Source: Burkholderiales bacterium (GTDB lineage: Bacteria; Pseudomonadota; Gammaproteobacteria; Burkholderiales; Burkholderiaceae_D). Taken from it: DNA of 45,963 nt. The notes below the pieces were generated by a model. The model was not told the origin of the DNA and made no database searches. It saw only the letters and a program-made list of their open reading frames with translations. Position numbers and translations under genes: made by a program. The stretch covers positions 1 to 45,963 of the forward strand of contig CANJOT010000005.1 in assembly GCA_947475815.1 (NCBI GenBank), given 5' to 3'. Positions 1-7,973 of the stretch are shown piece after piece. The stretch's first letter is position 1. Each line of letters starts with the position of its first letter.

Positions 1-283
1 GGCCGGACAGCTGGTGCTCGATGAGGGCGCGGCGCGCGCCCTGGCATCGGGCGGCAAGAGTCTGCTGCCCATCGGTGTGCTCGAAGTGACCGGTGAATTC
101 GGCCGCGGTGAAGTGGTCTCCTGCCTCGATGGTCAGCGGCGTGAGATTGCCCGCGGTATCGTCAATTACAGCAGCAGCGAGGCGCGCCGCATTGCGCGCA
201 AACCGTCCTCGGAAATCGAGGCCATCCTCGGTTTTGTCGAAGAGGCGGAACTGATCCACCGCGACAATCTGGTTCTGGTCTAG
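1..283 (+). CDS. proB: Glutamate 5-kinase, C-terminal part (PUA domain)
   Basis: This is the 3' end of a gene entering from the left edge in frame 2; only about 93 residues are visible. The visible part is the C-terminal PUA domain of glutamate 5-kinase, recognisable from [14 protein letters not shown] and the run [14 protein letters not shown]. ProB phosphorylates glutamate in the first step of proline synthesis; the amino-acid kinase domain lies outside the window. The next genes (CNP1-like, rppH) are convergent on the other strand, and rppH and proS follow; this is the usual betaproteobacterial order downstream of proB. The first in-frame GTG (position 14) is internal, not a real start. 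Confidence 0.93.
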   Translation, partial: AGQLVLDEGAARALASGGKSLLPIGVLEVTGEFGRGEVVSCLDGQRREIARGIVNYSSSEARRIARKPSSEIEAILGFVEEAELIHRDNLVLV

Positions 284-305
284 AACCGCCCCCGGTGCAG
301 AAGGG

Positions 306-878
306 TCAGGGCAGGGTGGGCTTTGGGGTGCGCAGGCGTGAAATGATCTCGGCCGGTGTGCGTACCGGCGAGCCGGCCTCGCACATGACGTCAAACAGCG
401 CCGAATGCTGGCGATTGCGGTTGGCTTCGCGGATGGGCTCCCACGCATTGCGGCGCGATTTGCTCCAGCTGCCATCAGGCCGGCCAAAGGCGTACAACTT
501 TTTTTCGCCGGTCGAACAGCGGATCCCTTCGTAGCTGACGTTGCGCGCACCCTGCTCGCTGATGCTCACCAGGGTGTAACGCACGACACCGTCGGTGGCC
601 ACGCTGATCGAGTTGCGGTCCAGACGGAACACGTAGGCGGTGGCGGCGCTGACGTAGAGCGGCTCCAGGGCGCCCGGCTCGGGCTTGGGGGGCATGCGCA
701 GTTCGATTTCAGCCCAGGGCTTGAACTCGTCATCAAAGTCGTCGTCGAAGGCGCTTGATTGCGCAGCGACCGCCGCCAGCGGTCCGGCCAGCAGACCCAG
801 CAGGAGGACGCGAACCAGCAGTGCGCGCACGGGACCGGTACGAACCCCGGCCGGAAACAACGAGGGCAACACAGGCAT
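306..878 (-). CDS. CNP1-like family exported protein
   Basis: A 190-residue protein of the CNP1-like family, which is found mostly in betaproteobacteria and has no established biochemical role. Residues 1-40 look like a signal peptide with a long n-region, a Leu/Ala-rich core and an AAVAA-QS type cleavage site, so it is probably periplasmic or outer-membrane associated. The mature part begins with an acidic stretch (FDDDFDDEF) followed by PWAEIELRMP, typical of the family. I chose the ATG at 878 because it gives the signal peptide; the frame stays open far upstream but that extension is antisense to rppH. Only 1 nt separates it from the rppH stop, so the two are almost certainly cotranscribed and translationally coupled. 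Confidence 0.85.
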   Translation of the reverse strand: MPVLPSLFPAGVRTGPVRALLVRVLLLGLLAGPLAAVAAQSSAFDDDFDDEFKPWAEIELRMPPKPEPGALEPLYVSAATAYVFRLDRNSISVATDGVVRYTLVSISEQGARNVSYEGIRCSTGEKKLYAFGRPDGSWSKSRRNAWEPIREANRNRQHSALFDVMCEAGSPVRTPAEIISRLRTPKPTLP

Positions 879-879
879 G

Positions 880-1437
880 TCAGTTTTCACCACTGGAAGA
901 TTCGATCGCCGCCGGTTGCGACGGTACTGCAATGCGGTTTCGCATGGGGCGTGCCTGCTCCGGCTTGCGGAACAGGTACCGCGCCAGTTCGTTGAGGGCG
1001 AGTTCGTAGACCTCGCGTTTGAAGTCGATGACCGCATCCAGCGGGATCCAGTAATCGTGCCAGCGCCAGGCGTCGAATTCGGGGTGTTCGGAGGCGCGCA
1101 GCGAGACGTCGCTGTCGCGCCCGACCAGACGCAGCAGGAACCAGATCTGCTTCTGGCCGCGATAGGCGCCGCGCCACTCGCGCCGCACCCAGTTCTGCGG
1201 CACTTCATAACGCAGCCAGGCACGCGTGCGGCCAATGATGCGTACGTGCTCGGGCCGCAAGCCGATTTCCTCGTGCAATTCACGATACATCGCCTGCTCG
1301 GGGGTTTCCCCGTGCTTGATCCCGCCCTGCGGGAACTGCCACGAATGCTCGCGCAATCGTTTGCCCCAAAATACCTCGTTTCTGGCATTGGCCAGAATGA
1401 TGCCGACGTTGGGGCGATAGCCTTCTCTGTCCAACAT
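880..1437 (-). CDS. rppH: RNA pyrophosphohydrolase (Nudix)
   Basis: RppH removes pyrophosphate from the 5' triphosphate end of mRNA and so starts RNase E-dependent decay. The 185-residue protein begins [17 protein letters not shown], the standard RppH N-terminus, and carries the Nudix box around residues 37-60 ([20 protein letters not shown], with the conserved Glu residues of the REXXEE core). The frame extends 25 codons upstream, but those residues are not family-like and the start at 1437 fits the conserved N-terminus. A perfect TATAAT on the reverse strand at 1477-1472 gives a leader of about 28 nt. It is divergent from proS and cotranscribed with the CNP1-like gene. Confidence 0.94.
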   Translation of the reverse strand: MLDREGYRPNVGIILANARNEVFWGKRLREHSWQFPQGGIKHGETPEQAMYRELHEEIGLRPEHVRIIGRTRAWLRYEVPQNWVRREWRGAYRGQKQIWFLLRLVGRDSDVSLRASEHPEFDAWRWHDYWIPLDAVIDFKREVYELALNELARYLFRKPEQARPMRNRIAVPSQPAAIESSSGEN

Positions 1438-1471
1438 GTCGGTCAACCTGCGATCCGTTAGAATTGAAACC

Positions 1472-1477
1472 ATTATA
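1472..1477 (-). promoter_or_regulatory. -10 box for rppH
   Basis: Read on the reverse strand this is a perfect TATAAT, 34 nt upstream of the rppH start codon. No convincing -35 is visible 16-18 nt further upstream, so this is a -10 match only. Confidence 0.5.
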
Positions 1478-1508
1478 ACCAAGGACATGCTGGAATCATC
1501 AGGCGATT

Positions 1509-1550
1509 CCAAAGTCCTTTTACCAAAGTCCTTTCACCAAAGTCCTCTCC
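1509..1550 (+). repeat. Three tandem 14-bp repeats before proS
   Basis: Three head-to-tail copies of CCAAAGTCCTTTTA-like units: 1509-1522, 1523-1536 and 1537-1550. Copies 1 and 2 differ at one position; copy 3 diverges in its last four bases. The array ends 13 nt before the proS start codon and so falls in the proS leader. Confidence 0.9.
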
Positions 1551-1563
1551 GTAAAGCTCACCC

Positions 1564-3306
1564 ATGCGCGCCTCACGATTTTTCATTTCCACCAAGAAGG
1601 AAGCCCCGGCCGACGCCGAGGTGGTCAGCCATCAGCTCATGACGCGTGCCGGCATGATCCGCAAGCTTGCCGGCGGCATCTACAGCTATCTGCCCATCGG
1701 CCTGCGCGTCATCCGCAAGGTCGAGGCCATCATCCGCGATGAAATGAATCAGGCCGGCGCGGTGGAACTGCTCATGCCGCTGATCCAGCCGGCCGAGCTC
1801 TGGCAGGAATCTGGCCGCTGGGCCAAGTACGGTCCCGAGCTGCTGCGTCTGAAAGACCGCCACGACCGGGAATTCGTCTTCCAGCCGACCTCGGAAGAGG
1901 TGATCACCGACATCGCCCGCGGCGAGATTCATAGCTACCGGCAACTGCCGAAGAATTTCTACCATATCCAGACCAAGTTCCGTGACGAGCGCCGACCGCG
2001 CTTCGGGGTCATGCGCGGCCGCGAGTTCACCATGAAGGATGCCTATTCCTTTGACCGCGATGAAGCCGCTGCGCAACGCAGCTACGACGCCATGTACGCC
2101 GCCTATTTGCGCATTTTTACGCGCATGGGCCTGAGCTTCCGCGCGGTCGCAGCCGACACCGGCGCCATCGGCGGTTCACGCTCGCACGAGTTCCAGGTGA
2201 TCGCCGAAACCGGTGAAGACGCGATTGCCTATTGTCCCGATTCCGACTTTGCCGCCAACATCGAGCTGGCCGAGGCTTTGCCCCTGATCGCGGCGCGTGG
2301 CACACCTGGCAGCCCTCTGGTCAGGGCGGCCACACCCGGCATGGCGCGCTGCGAAGACGTGGCCCAGTTTCTCAAGCTGCCGCTCACGCAGACGGTCAAG
2401 TCGCTGGTGCTGGCGGCGGACCGCGACCAGCAACCGCCGGCCATTTGGCTGTTGTTGATTCGTGGTGATCATGAGCTCAACGAAGTGAAGGCCGGCAAGC
2501 TGGCGGGTCTGGAAGGCGGGTTCCGGTTTGCCACCGAAGCCGAAATCGTTGAACATTTTGGCAGCCCACCCGGGTATCTCGGGCCGCTGCAGACCGTCAA
2601 GCCGGTGCGTATCGTGGCCGATGCGACGGTCGCGCGCATGAGCGATTTTGTCTGCGGCGCCAACGCCGAGGGTTTTCACTACACCGGGGTCAATTGGGGG
2701 CGCGACCTGCCCGAGCCTGATCAGGTTGCCGACCTGCGCAATGTGGTGGTGGGTGACCCCTCACCGGATGGCAAGGGCCGTCTCGACATCCAGCGCGGCA
2801 TTGAAGTCGGACATGTGTTTTTTCTCGGCACGCGCTATTCCGCCGCCATGAAAGCCACCTACCTCGACGAAACCGGCAAGCCGCAGCCGATGGTCATGGG
2901 TTGCTACGGCATCGGCGTGACGCGCCTGTTGGGTGCGGCCATCGAGCAGAATCACGATACGCGCGGCATCATCTGGCCGCGCTCGATCGCGCCCTTTGAG
3001 GTGGTCATCTGTCCGGTGGGCTGGGGCAAGAGTGAGGCCGTTCGCACCGCCGCCACGGACCTGTATGAGCAATTGCTGGCAGCAGGCATCGACGTTGTGC
3101 TCGATGACCGCGACGAGCGTCCCGGGGTGATGTTTGCCGACTGGGAGCTGATCGGTGTGCCGATGCGGGTGACGGTCGGTGATCGCGGTCTCAAAGAGGG
3201 CATGCTCGAAGTCCAGGGGCGGCGCGAAGCGGCGGCCAGCAGCGTACCGCTGGCCGAAGTGTTCGCACGGGTGCAGGCATGGGCTGCTTCGGGCGTCGGC
3301 GTTTAA
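1564..3306 (+). CDS. proS: Prolyl-tRNA synthetase, bacterial type with editing domain
   Basis: ProS charges tRNA-Pro with proline in the cytoplasm. At 580 residues it has the usual length of the bacterial (E. coli) type. Class II motif 1 lies near residues 36-60 ([13 protein letters not shown]), motif 2 near 139-168 ([20 protein letters not shown]), then the inserted cis-editing (YbaK-like) domain at about 225-385, motif 3 near 446-458 ([12 protein letters not shown]) and the anticodon-binding domain from about 475. The ATG at 1564 gives the standard MRASRFFI N-terminus. Its leader contains the 14-bp tandem repeats. A lytic transglycosylase gene follows 5 nt after the stop. Confidence 0.97.
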   Translation: MRASRFFISTKKEAPADAEVVSHQLMTRAGMIRKLAGGIYSYLPIGLRVIRKVEAIIRDEMNQAGAVELLMPLIQPAELWQESGRWAKYGPELLRLKDRHDREFVFQPTSEEVITDIARGEIHSYRQLPKNFYHIQTKFRDERRPRFGVMRGREFTMKDAYSFDRDEAAAQRSYDAMYAAYLRIFTRMGLSFRAVAADTGAIGGSRSHEFQVIAETGEDAIAYCPDSDFAANIELAEALPLIAARGTPGSPLVRAATPGMARCEDVAQFLKLPLTQTVKSLVLAADRDQQPPAIWLLLIRGDHELNEVKAGKLAGLEGGFRFATEAEIVEHFGSPPGYLGPLQTVKPVRIVADATVARMSDFVCGANAEGFHYTGVNWGRDLPEPDQVADLRNVVVGDPSPDGKGRLDIQRGIEVGHVFFLGTRYSAAMKATYLDETGKPQPMVMGCYGIGVTRLLGAAIEQNHDTRGIIWPRSIAPFEVVICPVGWGKSEAVRTAATDLYEQLLAAGIDVVLDDRDERPGVMFADWELIGVPMRVTVGDRGLKEGMLEVQGRREAAASSVPLAEVFARVQAWAASGVGV

Positions 3307-3311
3307 GTCCG

Positions 3312-3953
3312 ATGGCCTGGCGCATCATCGGCGTGGCCTTGCTGTGTCTGTTGCCCCTGAGCGGGCAGGCCGGCAACCAGCAGTACGAACCGCTTTCGGC
3401 CAGCGTGCGCGGCGCGCTGTCGGCGGCGGTTGCCGAAGCGCCGCAGCTGCGCGTGCAGCACAAGGACTATCCTGAGCGTCTGGCTTACCTGAGCTGGCTT
3501 GGTTCGATGTCTGACCGCCTCCAGCGCAACAAGCCGGATTTTGGCGCGCGGCGCAATTTTCTCGAGATCGTTTATTACGAAGCCAAACGTGCCGGCCTCG
3601 AACCCGAGCTGGTCATCGGCCTGATTCAGGTCGAGTCCAATTTTCGCCAGCATGCGGTCAGCTCGGCCGGGGCGCGTGGCTACACGCAGGTGATGCCGTT
3701 CTGGGCGAAGTTGATCGGTGACGGCGAGGTGCGCAAGCTGTTCGATACGCGCGTCAACATCCGCTTTGGCTGCGTGATCCTGCGTCATTACCTTGATATC
3801 GAACAGGGTAATCTGTACCGCGCGCTGGGGCGGTACAACGGCAGTCTGGGCAAACCCGATTACCCCAATCTGGTGCTGGGGGCCTGGAAACGCTGGCAGC
3901 TCACGCCCGAAACACTGGCTGCACCTTCGGTCACCAGCTCTCTGTCGCGCTGA
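3312..3953 (+). CDS. Lytic transglycosylase, SLT domain
   Basis: A periplasmic muramidase-type enzyme that cleaves peptidoglycan glycan strands to 1,6-anhydro ends. From the ATG at 3312 the protein has 213 residues, with a signal peptide at 1-21 (hydrophobic core followed by SGQA). The SLT domain contains the catalytic Glu at about residue 108 in IQVESNF, then SSAGARGYTQVMP and a late RYNGSLGKPDY motif typical of family 1 transglycosylases. A start at 3279, inside the end of proS, would add 11 residues with a basic tract and cannot be excluded. The gene follows proS by 5 nt, the usual betaproteobacterial arrangement. Its last 94 bp overlap the 3' end of the convergent GNAT gene. Confidence 0.9.
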   Translation: MAWRIIGVALLCLLPLSGQAGNQQYEPLSASVRGALSAAVAEAPQLRVQHKDYPERLAYLSWLGSMSDRLQRNKPDFGARRNFLEIVYYEAKRAGLEPELVIGLIQVESNFRQHAVSSAGARGYTQVMPFWAKLIGDGEVRKLFDTRVNIRFGCVILRHYLDIEQGNLYRALGRYNGSLGKPDYPNLVLGAWKRWQLTPETLAAPSVTSSLSR

Positions 3954-4507
3954 CAATCGGCCTGCGCACGCAGGGGGGCCCGCAGCATGTGCAGGCGCCG
4001 GTCGGTCAGCGCGTACATCACTTCATCAACAACCTGTCCGTCCTTGACGGCGCTGCGCTCGAGCACCGCTTCACGCACGAAGCCGGCTTTTTCGAGCACG
4101 CGCATCGAGGCCGGGTTCCAGGCGAACACGTAGGCCTGCATGCGGTGCAACTGATGTTCGGCCATGAAATAACGCGTGAAGGCGATGGCGGCGGCGGTGC
4201 CGATGCCGCGGCCCCACCAGGGTTCGCCCATCCAGTAACCGAACTCGGCCGTTTTGGCGAAGATCCCCTGACCAATGACGGCACCGATGCTGCCAATGAC
4301 GCGGCCGTCTACCTCAATGGCCAGATTGCTCGACTCCGGCAGTGTGGCGATGAACGCCAGCCACTGGTCGGCGTCTTTTTCCGTATCGACCAGCTGGCGA
4401 AACAGCTGGTCGCGCTCGGCTGTGCTCATCGGCACGGGCGCCGCGGTCAGGACAGACTCGGGGTTTGCGCCGCGCTGCGTTGGCAGGGGATCAAGTTCGG
4501 ACGTCAT
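3860..4507 (-). CDS. GNAT family N-acetyltransferase, RimJ/RimL-like
   Basis: A 215-residue acyl-CoA-dependent acetyltransferase; substrate unknown. The core is clear: AIEVDGRVIGSIGAV, AEFGYWMGEPWWGRGIGTAA (the acetyl-CoA-binding Q/RxxGxG/A region) and NPASMRVLEKAGFVRE. The start at 4507 has a TGAGG Shine-Dalgarno sequence. The first ~40 residues do not resemble the first strand and helices (LRPWR-type) of RimJ-like proteins, so the N-terminus may be diverged or damaged. About 45 C-terminal residues extend beyond the usual end of the domain and overlap antisense the 3' end of the transglycosylase gene. It lies 49 nt after the preceding hypothetical gene on the same strand. Confidence 0.82.
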   Translation of the reverse strand: MTSELDPLPTQRGANPESVLTAAPVPMSTAERDQLFRQLVDTEKDADQWLAFIATLPESSNLAIEVDGRVIGSIGAVIGQGIFAKTAEFGYWMGEPWWGRGIGTAAAIAFTRYFMAEHQLHRMQAYVFAWNPASMRVLEKAGFVREAVLERSAVKDGQVVDEVMYALTDRRLHMLRAPLRAQADCQRDRELVTEGAASVSGVSCQRFQAPSTRLG

Positions 4508-4556
4508 GAGCCTCAGGCGGGCTGGTAGGCAGTGTGGTTGATCGGAAAGGACACGA

Positions 4557-5165
4557 CTATTCGCGCGACGTCGGAAAGACCTCCCTGCGCAGGGCTTCGT
4601 CGAGCCAGGCCTGCATGCGCACCGTGTCGACCGGCGATTCGCCATTGATCAGGGCTGCCTGAAAGCGACGCTGGATATCGGTGTCGATGCGGCCACGGGT
4701 TTCGCCCGAGACCGAACTGGCATCAATTCCCAGCCTGCTGCAGGCCTCGTCGAAGTTGCGGCCGCGGGCCATGGCCGAGCTCTGCAACCGGGTCAGGAAG
4801 TCGACGCCGGACAGGGCGGTCAGACTGCGATCGGCCATTTCGAGGGCCAGGGTGACGGTGCGTGCCGACAGGGGTTTGCCCGGGCTCAGGTCGCTGAAGT
4901 TTTCCTTGACCGCCTCGGTCAGGCGCTGGCCGTAATGTTTCTGGAAGACGCTCAGGTAGATAGAGGTGGCATCGGGCTCGTCGTTGGCGATCCACGAGAC
5001 ATCGCGACCCGTGGCAGTGCGGCCATGGGCGAGTACCAGAAAGTTCTGGCCATCGAGCCTGACGTGCACTTCGCCCTGTTCTCCCGCAGCGCGGGCTGCG
5101 GTGATGAAGGCATCCAGAGTGGGAGTGCCGGCGGCGGCGTGATTGGACTGAGATTGGGTCGTCAT
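4557..5165 (-). CDS. Hypothetical protein, family not recognised
   Basis: I do not recognise this 202-residue protein. It has no signal peptide and no membrane segment, so it is likely cytoplasmic. Residues 1-60 start polar and then form a possible beta region (GEVHVRLDGQNFLVLAHG); the remainder looks mostly helical and acidic (for example FDEACSRLGIDASSV and MQAWLDEALRREVF). There are no cysteine clusters, P-loops or other obvious catalytic motifs. Codon use and GC content look like those of the neighbours. It lies 199 bp downstream of ffh on the same strand, with its own A/T-rich possible -10 around 5315-5325, and upstream of the GNAT gene. That it is a real gene is inferred from clean reading-frame statistics and the absence of any better frame. 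Confidence 0.7.
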   Translation of the reverse strand: MTTQSQSNHAAAGTPTLDAFITAARAAGEQGEVHVRLDGQNFLVLAHGRTATGRDVSWIANDEPDATSIYLSVFQKHYGQRLTEAVKENFSDLSPGKPLSARTVTLALEMADRSLTALSGVDFLTRLQSSAMARGRNFDEACSRLGIDASSVSGETRGRIDTDIQRRFQAALINGESPVDTVRMQAWLDEALRREVFPTSRE

Positions 5166-5291
5166 AGTATGGTCGATCTCTGAATCAAAGCGTGTGGTCC
5201 CAAACTAGGTAACAGCGCTTCGCCCATGGTTCCGTGCCAAACCGTGCAAAGTGTCCAGCCCGCCGGTTTTTCAAATACCTCCGACGCGCCG

Positions 5292-5314
5292 CGGCAAGCG
5301 ACATGCGCTTGCCG
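5292..5314. repeat. Perfect inverted repeat downstream of ffh
   Basis: CGGCAAGCG-acatg-CGCTTGCCG: a 9-bp perfect stem with a 5-nt loop, in the 199-bp gap between the ffh stop and the hypothetical gene. Read on the ffh strand it is not followed by a U-run; on the forward strand it is followed by ATTATTCTAT. It may be an ffh 3' end structure or an operator; undecided. Confidence 0.7.
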
Positions 5315-5364
5315 ATTATTCTATACCCAGTCCGCTGACTTGAGTGTGCTGCCCGCGAGCTTGC

Positions 5365-6720
5365 CTAGCGCTGAAAATTCTTCATGCCGCGCATCAGTTT
5401 GGCCATGCCACCCTTGTTCATCTGTTTCATCATCGAGCGCATTTGTTCAAACTGCGTGAGCAGTCGGTTGACTTCCTGCACCTGCACACCGGCGCCGGTG
5501 GCGATGCGACGTTTGCGTGAGGCCTTGATCAGTTCGGGTTTGGTGCGCTCCTGCGGCGTCATGGAGTTGATGATGCCTTCCATACGCCGCACGTCGCGCT
5601 CGGCGCGACCCATGTCGGCTTGACCGGCGGCGGCCTGCATCTGTGCGGGCAACTTGTCGATCAGTCCGCCAAGGCCGCCCATTTTTTTCATCTGCACGAT
5701 CTGCGCCTTGAAGTCGTCCAGGCCGAAGCGCTCGCCCGACTTGACCTTTTGCACCAGTCGCTGTGCTTCGGACAGATCAACGGTACGCTGCGCTTCCTCG
5801 ACCAGCGCGAGGATGTCGCCCATGCCGAGAATCCGGTTGGCCATGCGGTCCGGGTAGAACGCTTCCAGCCCCGTGAGTTTTTCGCCGACGCCGACAAACT
5901 TGATCGGCTTGCCGGTGATGTGGCGCACCGACAGGGCGGCGCCGCCGCGGGCGTCGCCATCCAGCTTGGTGAGCACCACGCCGGTGAGCGGCAGTGCGTC
6001 GCTGAAGGCCTTGGCCGTATTGACCGCGTCCTGGCCCAGCATGGCGTCGACCACAAACAGGGTTTCGGCGGGCTTGAGGGCGGCGTGCAGGGCGCTGATC
6101 TCGGCCATCATCTCGGCGTCGATCGCCAGCCGGCCCGCGGTATCAACCAGCAACACATCGTGATAATGCTTGCGTGCCCAGTCGACGGCGGCCAGAGCGA
6201 TGTCGACCGGTTTCTGGCTCAGGTCGGAGGGGAAGAAATCAACACTGGTCTGTGCGGCGAGCGTTTCAAGCTGGGCGATGGCGGCCGGACGGTAGACGTC
6301 GACCGAGACCACGAGCACTTTCTTTTTCTGTTCGCGCAACAGCCGCGCAAGCTTGCCGACACTGGTGGTTTTACCGGCGCCCTGCAGGCCGGCCATGAGA
6401 ATCACGGCCGGTGGCGTGACGGCCAGATTGAGTTCGGAGGCGGTCGGGCCGAGGTCGCCGCCAATCACGGCGGTCAGTTCACGCTGCACCACGCCGACCA
6501 GCGCCTGACCGGGTGAGAGGCTGCCGATGACCTCGGCGCCCATGGCTTTTTCCTTGACGCGATTGATGAAATTGCGCACCACAGGCAGGGCGACGTCCGC
6601 CTCGAGCAGGGCGAGGCGCACTTCGCGCAGCATCTCCTGCGTGTTGGCTTCGGTCAGGCGGGCCTGGCCGCGCATGGTCTTGACGACCCGCGCCAGGCGT
6701 TGTGAAAGATTATCCAGCAT
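5365..6720 (-). CDS. ffh: Signal recognition particle protein Ffh (SRP54)
   Basis: Ffh binds 4.5S RNA and the signal sequences of nascent inner-membrane proteins and delivers the ribosome to FtsY, using GTP. The 451 residues match the family length. The N domain is at about 1-95. The G domain has its P-loop at 111-119 (GLQGAGKTT), then DVYRPAA, DTAGR and TKLDGDARGG. The M domain follows from about residue 300 with methionine-rich helices (MKKMGGLGGL, MRSMMKQMNKGGM). The start codon at 6720 has a weak GGAA Shine-Dalgarno. It is divergent from the CcsA/YpjD-type gene, a common pairing in proteobacteria. Confidence 0.98.
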   Translation of the reverse strand: MLDNLSQRLARVVKTMRGQARLTEANTQEMLREVRLALLEADVALPVVRNFINRVKEKAMGAEVIGSLSPGQALVGVVQRELTAVIGGDLGPTASELNLAVTPPAVILMAGLQGAGKTTSVGKLARLLREQKKKVLVVSVDVYRPAAIAQLETLAAQTSVDFFPSDLSQKPVDIALAAVDWARKHYHDVLLVDTAGRLAIDAEMMAEISALHAALKPAETLFVVDAMLGQDAVNTAKAFSDALPLTGVVLTKLDGDARGGAALSVRHITGKPIKFVGVGEKLTGLEAFYPDRMANRILGMGDILALVEEAQRTVDLSEAQRLVQKVKSGERFGLDDFKAQIVQMKKMGGLGGLIDKLPAQMQAAAGQADMGRAERDVRRMEGIINSMTPQERTKPELIKASRKRRIATGAGVQVQEVNRLLTQFEQMRSMMKQMNKGGMAKLMRGMKNFQR

Positions 6721-6786
6721 GATGGTTCCAGTGGCGAATAGCGCCCGCCGCCAACCCCGGAGGTCGGCTTGATGGCGCGGCTGGTG

Positions 6787-6792
6787 TAGACT
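6787..6792 (+). promoter_or_regulatory. Possible -10 box for the CcsA/YpjD-type gene
   Basis: TAGACT, 4 of 6 matches to TATAAT, lies 3 nt before the ATG at 6796 and 6 nt before the ATG at 6799. If used, transcription would begin at about the second ATG, giving little or no leader. Weak evidence on its own. Confidence 0.25.
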
Positions 6793-6795
6793 TCA

Positions 6796-7713
6796 ATGAT
6801 GTCGATTCTAATGCATGCCCCGGTTGCCGGGGCTTATCTGGCTCTGGTTGTCTGGGCCTGGCGTGGCGCAGCGCGCACCCGCACCCTGTCCGAGCAGCCC
6901 GAAAGTGCTGCGTCGGGGGGCGTAACACGTCAGGCTATGTCTCATGAACTGCCCGCCATTGAACGCCTGCTGTTGCTGTTTGTCTGGCTGGGTCATGGCA
7001 TGCTGCTGTTTCTGAGCATGTTCCGCCCGGACGGTCTGCAATTCGGTTTTGCCCTTGCCCTGTCGGCGACGATGTGGCTGGCGGTGGCGGTTTATTGGGT
7101 GGAAAGTCTGTATTTCAACCTCGCCAGCATGCGTTTGCTGGTCTTGCCGCTGGCGGCGTTTTACGTCATCTTGCCGGCCTGGTTTCCAGGCAGTCTGGCC
7201 GCGGTGCCGCCGGGCAATCACGCATTCCAGTTGCATCTGCTTGTGGCCATGTCGGCATATGGCCTGCTGACCATTGCCGCCCTGCATGCGCTGCTCATGG
7301 CGGCGCTCGATCGCTGGCTGCATGGCCACGATGCCATGGGCATCGGGCCGGGCTCGCGTCGTACCGGCTGGGCCGGCCTGCAGCAGGTGGTGCTGGGGCA
7401 GTTGCCCTCCCTCATGACCATGGAGCGGCTTCTTTTTCGCACCCTGTTTGCCGGATTTGTCCTGCTCAGCCTGACGGTGGTTTCGGGCCTGATGTTTTCC
7501 GAAGAACTGTTTGGCCGCGTCTTCCGGTTGGAACACAAGACCGTGTTTGGCCTGATCGCCTGGCTGATTTTTGGCGCTTTGTTGATGGGCCGAAAGGTCT
7601 ACGGCTGGCGCGGCCGGGTGGCCCTGCGCTGGACCCTGGCGGGCTTTACGTCGTTGTTGCTTGCGTATGTCGGCTCGCGCTTCGTGCTTGAAGTCATTTT
7701 GCACCGCATCTGA
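6796..7713 (+). CDS. CcsA/YpjD-type inner membrane protein (cytochrome c assembly family)
   Basis: A 305-residue polytopic membrane protein of the CcsA/CcmC superfamily, closest in layout to E. coli YpjD, which is also encoded beside ffh. About eight hydrophobic segments are visible (for example around 61-80, 84-104, 110-130, 147-172, 215-238, 248-265 and 273-297). Family-type histidines occur in GHGMLLFLS, HLLVAMSAYG and HKTVFGLIAW. The tryptophan-rich WWD heme-handling motif of true CcsA/CcmC is not visible, so a role in heme delivery should not be assumed. ATGs at 6796 and 6799 are both possible starts. A PP0621-like gene follows 8 nt after the stop. Confidence 0.85.
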   Translation: MMSILMHAPVAGAYLALVVWAWRGAARTRTLSEQPESAASGGVTRQAMSHELPAIERLLLLFVWLGHGMLLFLSMFRPDGLQFGFALALSATMWLAVAVYWVESLYFNLASMRLLVLPLAAFYVILPAWFPGSLAAVPPGNHAFQLHLLVAMSAYGLLTIAALHALLMAALDRWLHGHDAMGIGPGSRRTGWAGLQQVVLGQLPSLMTMERLLFRTLFAGFVLLSLTVVSGLMFSEELFGRVFRLEHKTVFGLIAWLIFGALLMGRKVYGWRGRVALRWTLAGFTSLLLAYVGSRFVLEVILHRI

Positions 7714-7721
7714 CGCCGGCC

Positions 7722-7973
7722 ATGGGAAAATTTCTGTTCTGGATCATCGTGCTGGGCCTGGCCTGGATGGTGCTGCGTTATCTGGTCATCCGCGGCCGTA
7801 GCGTGGCGCCGACCGAGCCTGCCGCACCCGCGCAGGCGCCTGCCGAAGCGATGCTGCAATGCGCCTGGTGTGGTGTACACATGCCAGCCTCCGAGTCCGT
7901 CAGTGCTGCGGATGGTCGGGTCTATTGTGGTCGTGAGCATCTCGATGCGGCCCGCAATGCTGCGGGCTCCTGA
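7722..7973 (+). CDS. PP0621-like small membrane protein
   Basis: An 83-residue protein with one N-terminal membrane helix (residues 3-23), a Pro/Ala-rich linker and a C-terminal Cys/His cluster: C47-A-W-C50 and later Y-C69-G-R-E-H73. This resembles a small zinc ribbon (CxxC plus CxxxH). The arrangement matches the PP0621 family, which commonly sits between the YpjD-like gene and pilS; its function is unknown. It overlaps the start of pilS by 29 nt, which argues for translational coupling. Confidence 0.8.
   Translation: MGKFLFWIIVLGLAWMVLRYLVIRGRSVAPTEPAAPAQAPAEAMLQCAWCGVHMPASESVSAADGRVYCGREHLDAARNAAGS

Noticed and set aside
306-1388. A 360-codon reverse frame extending the CNP1-like gene upstream.
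   Set aside because: The extension is antisense-register sequence inside rppH on the same strand, rich in Arg/Ser/Cys, and the signal peptide begins at 878.
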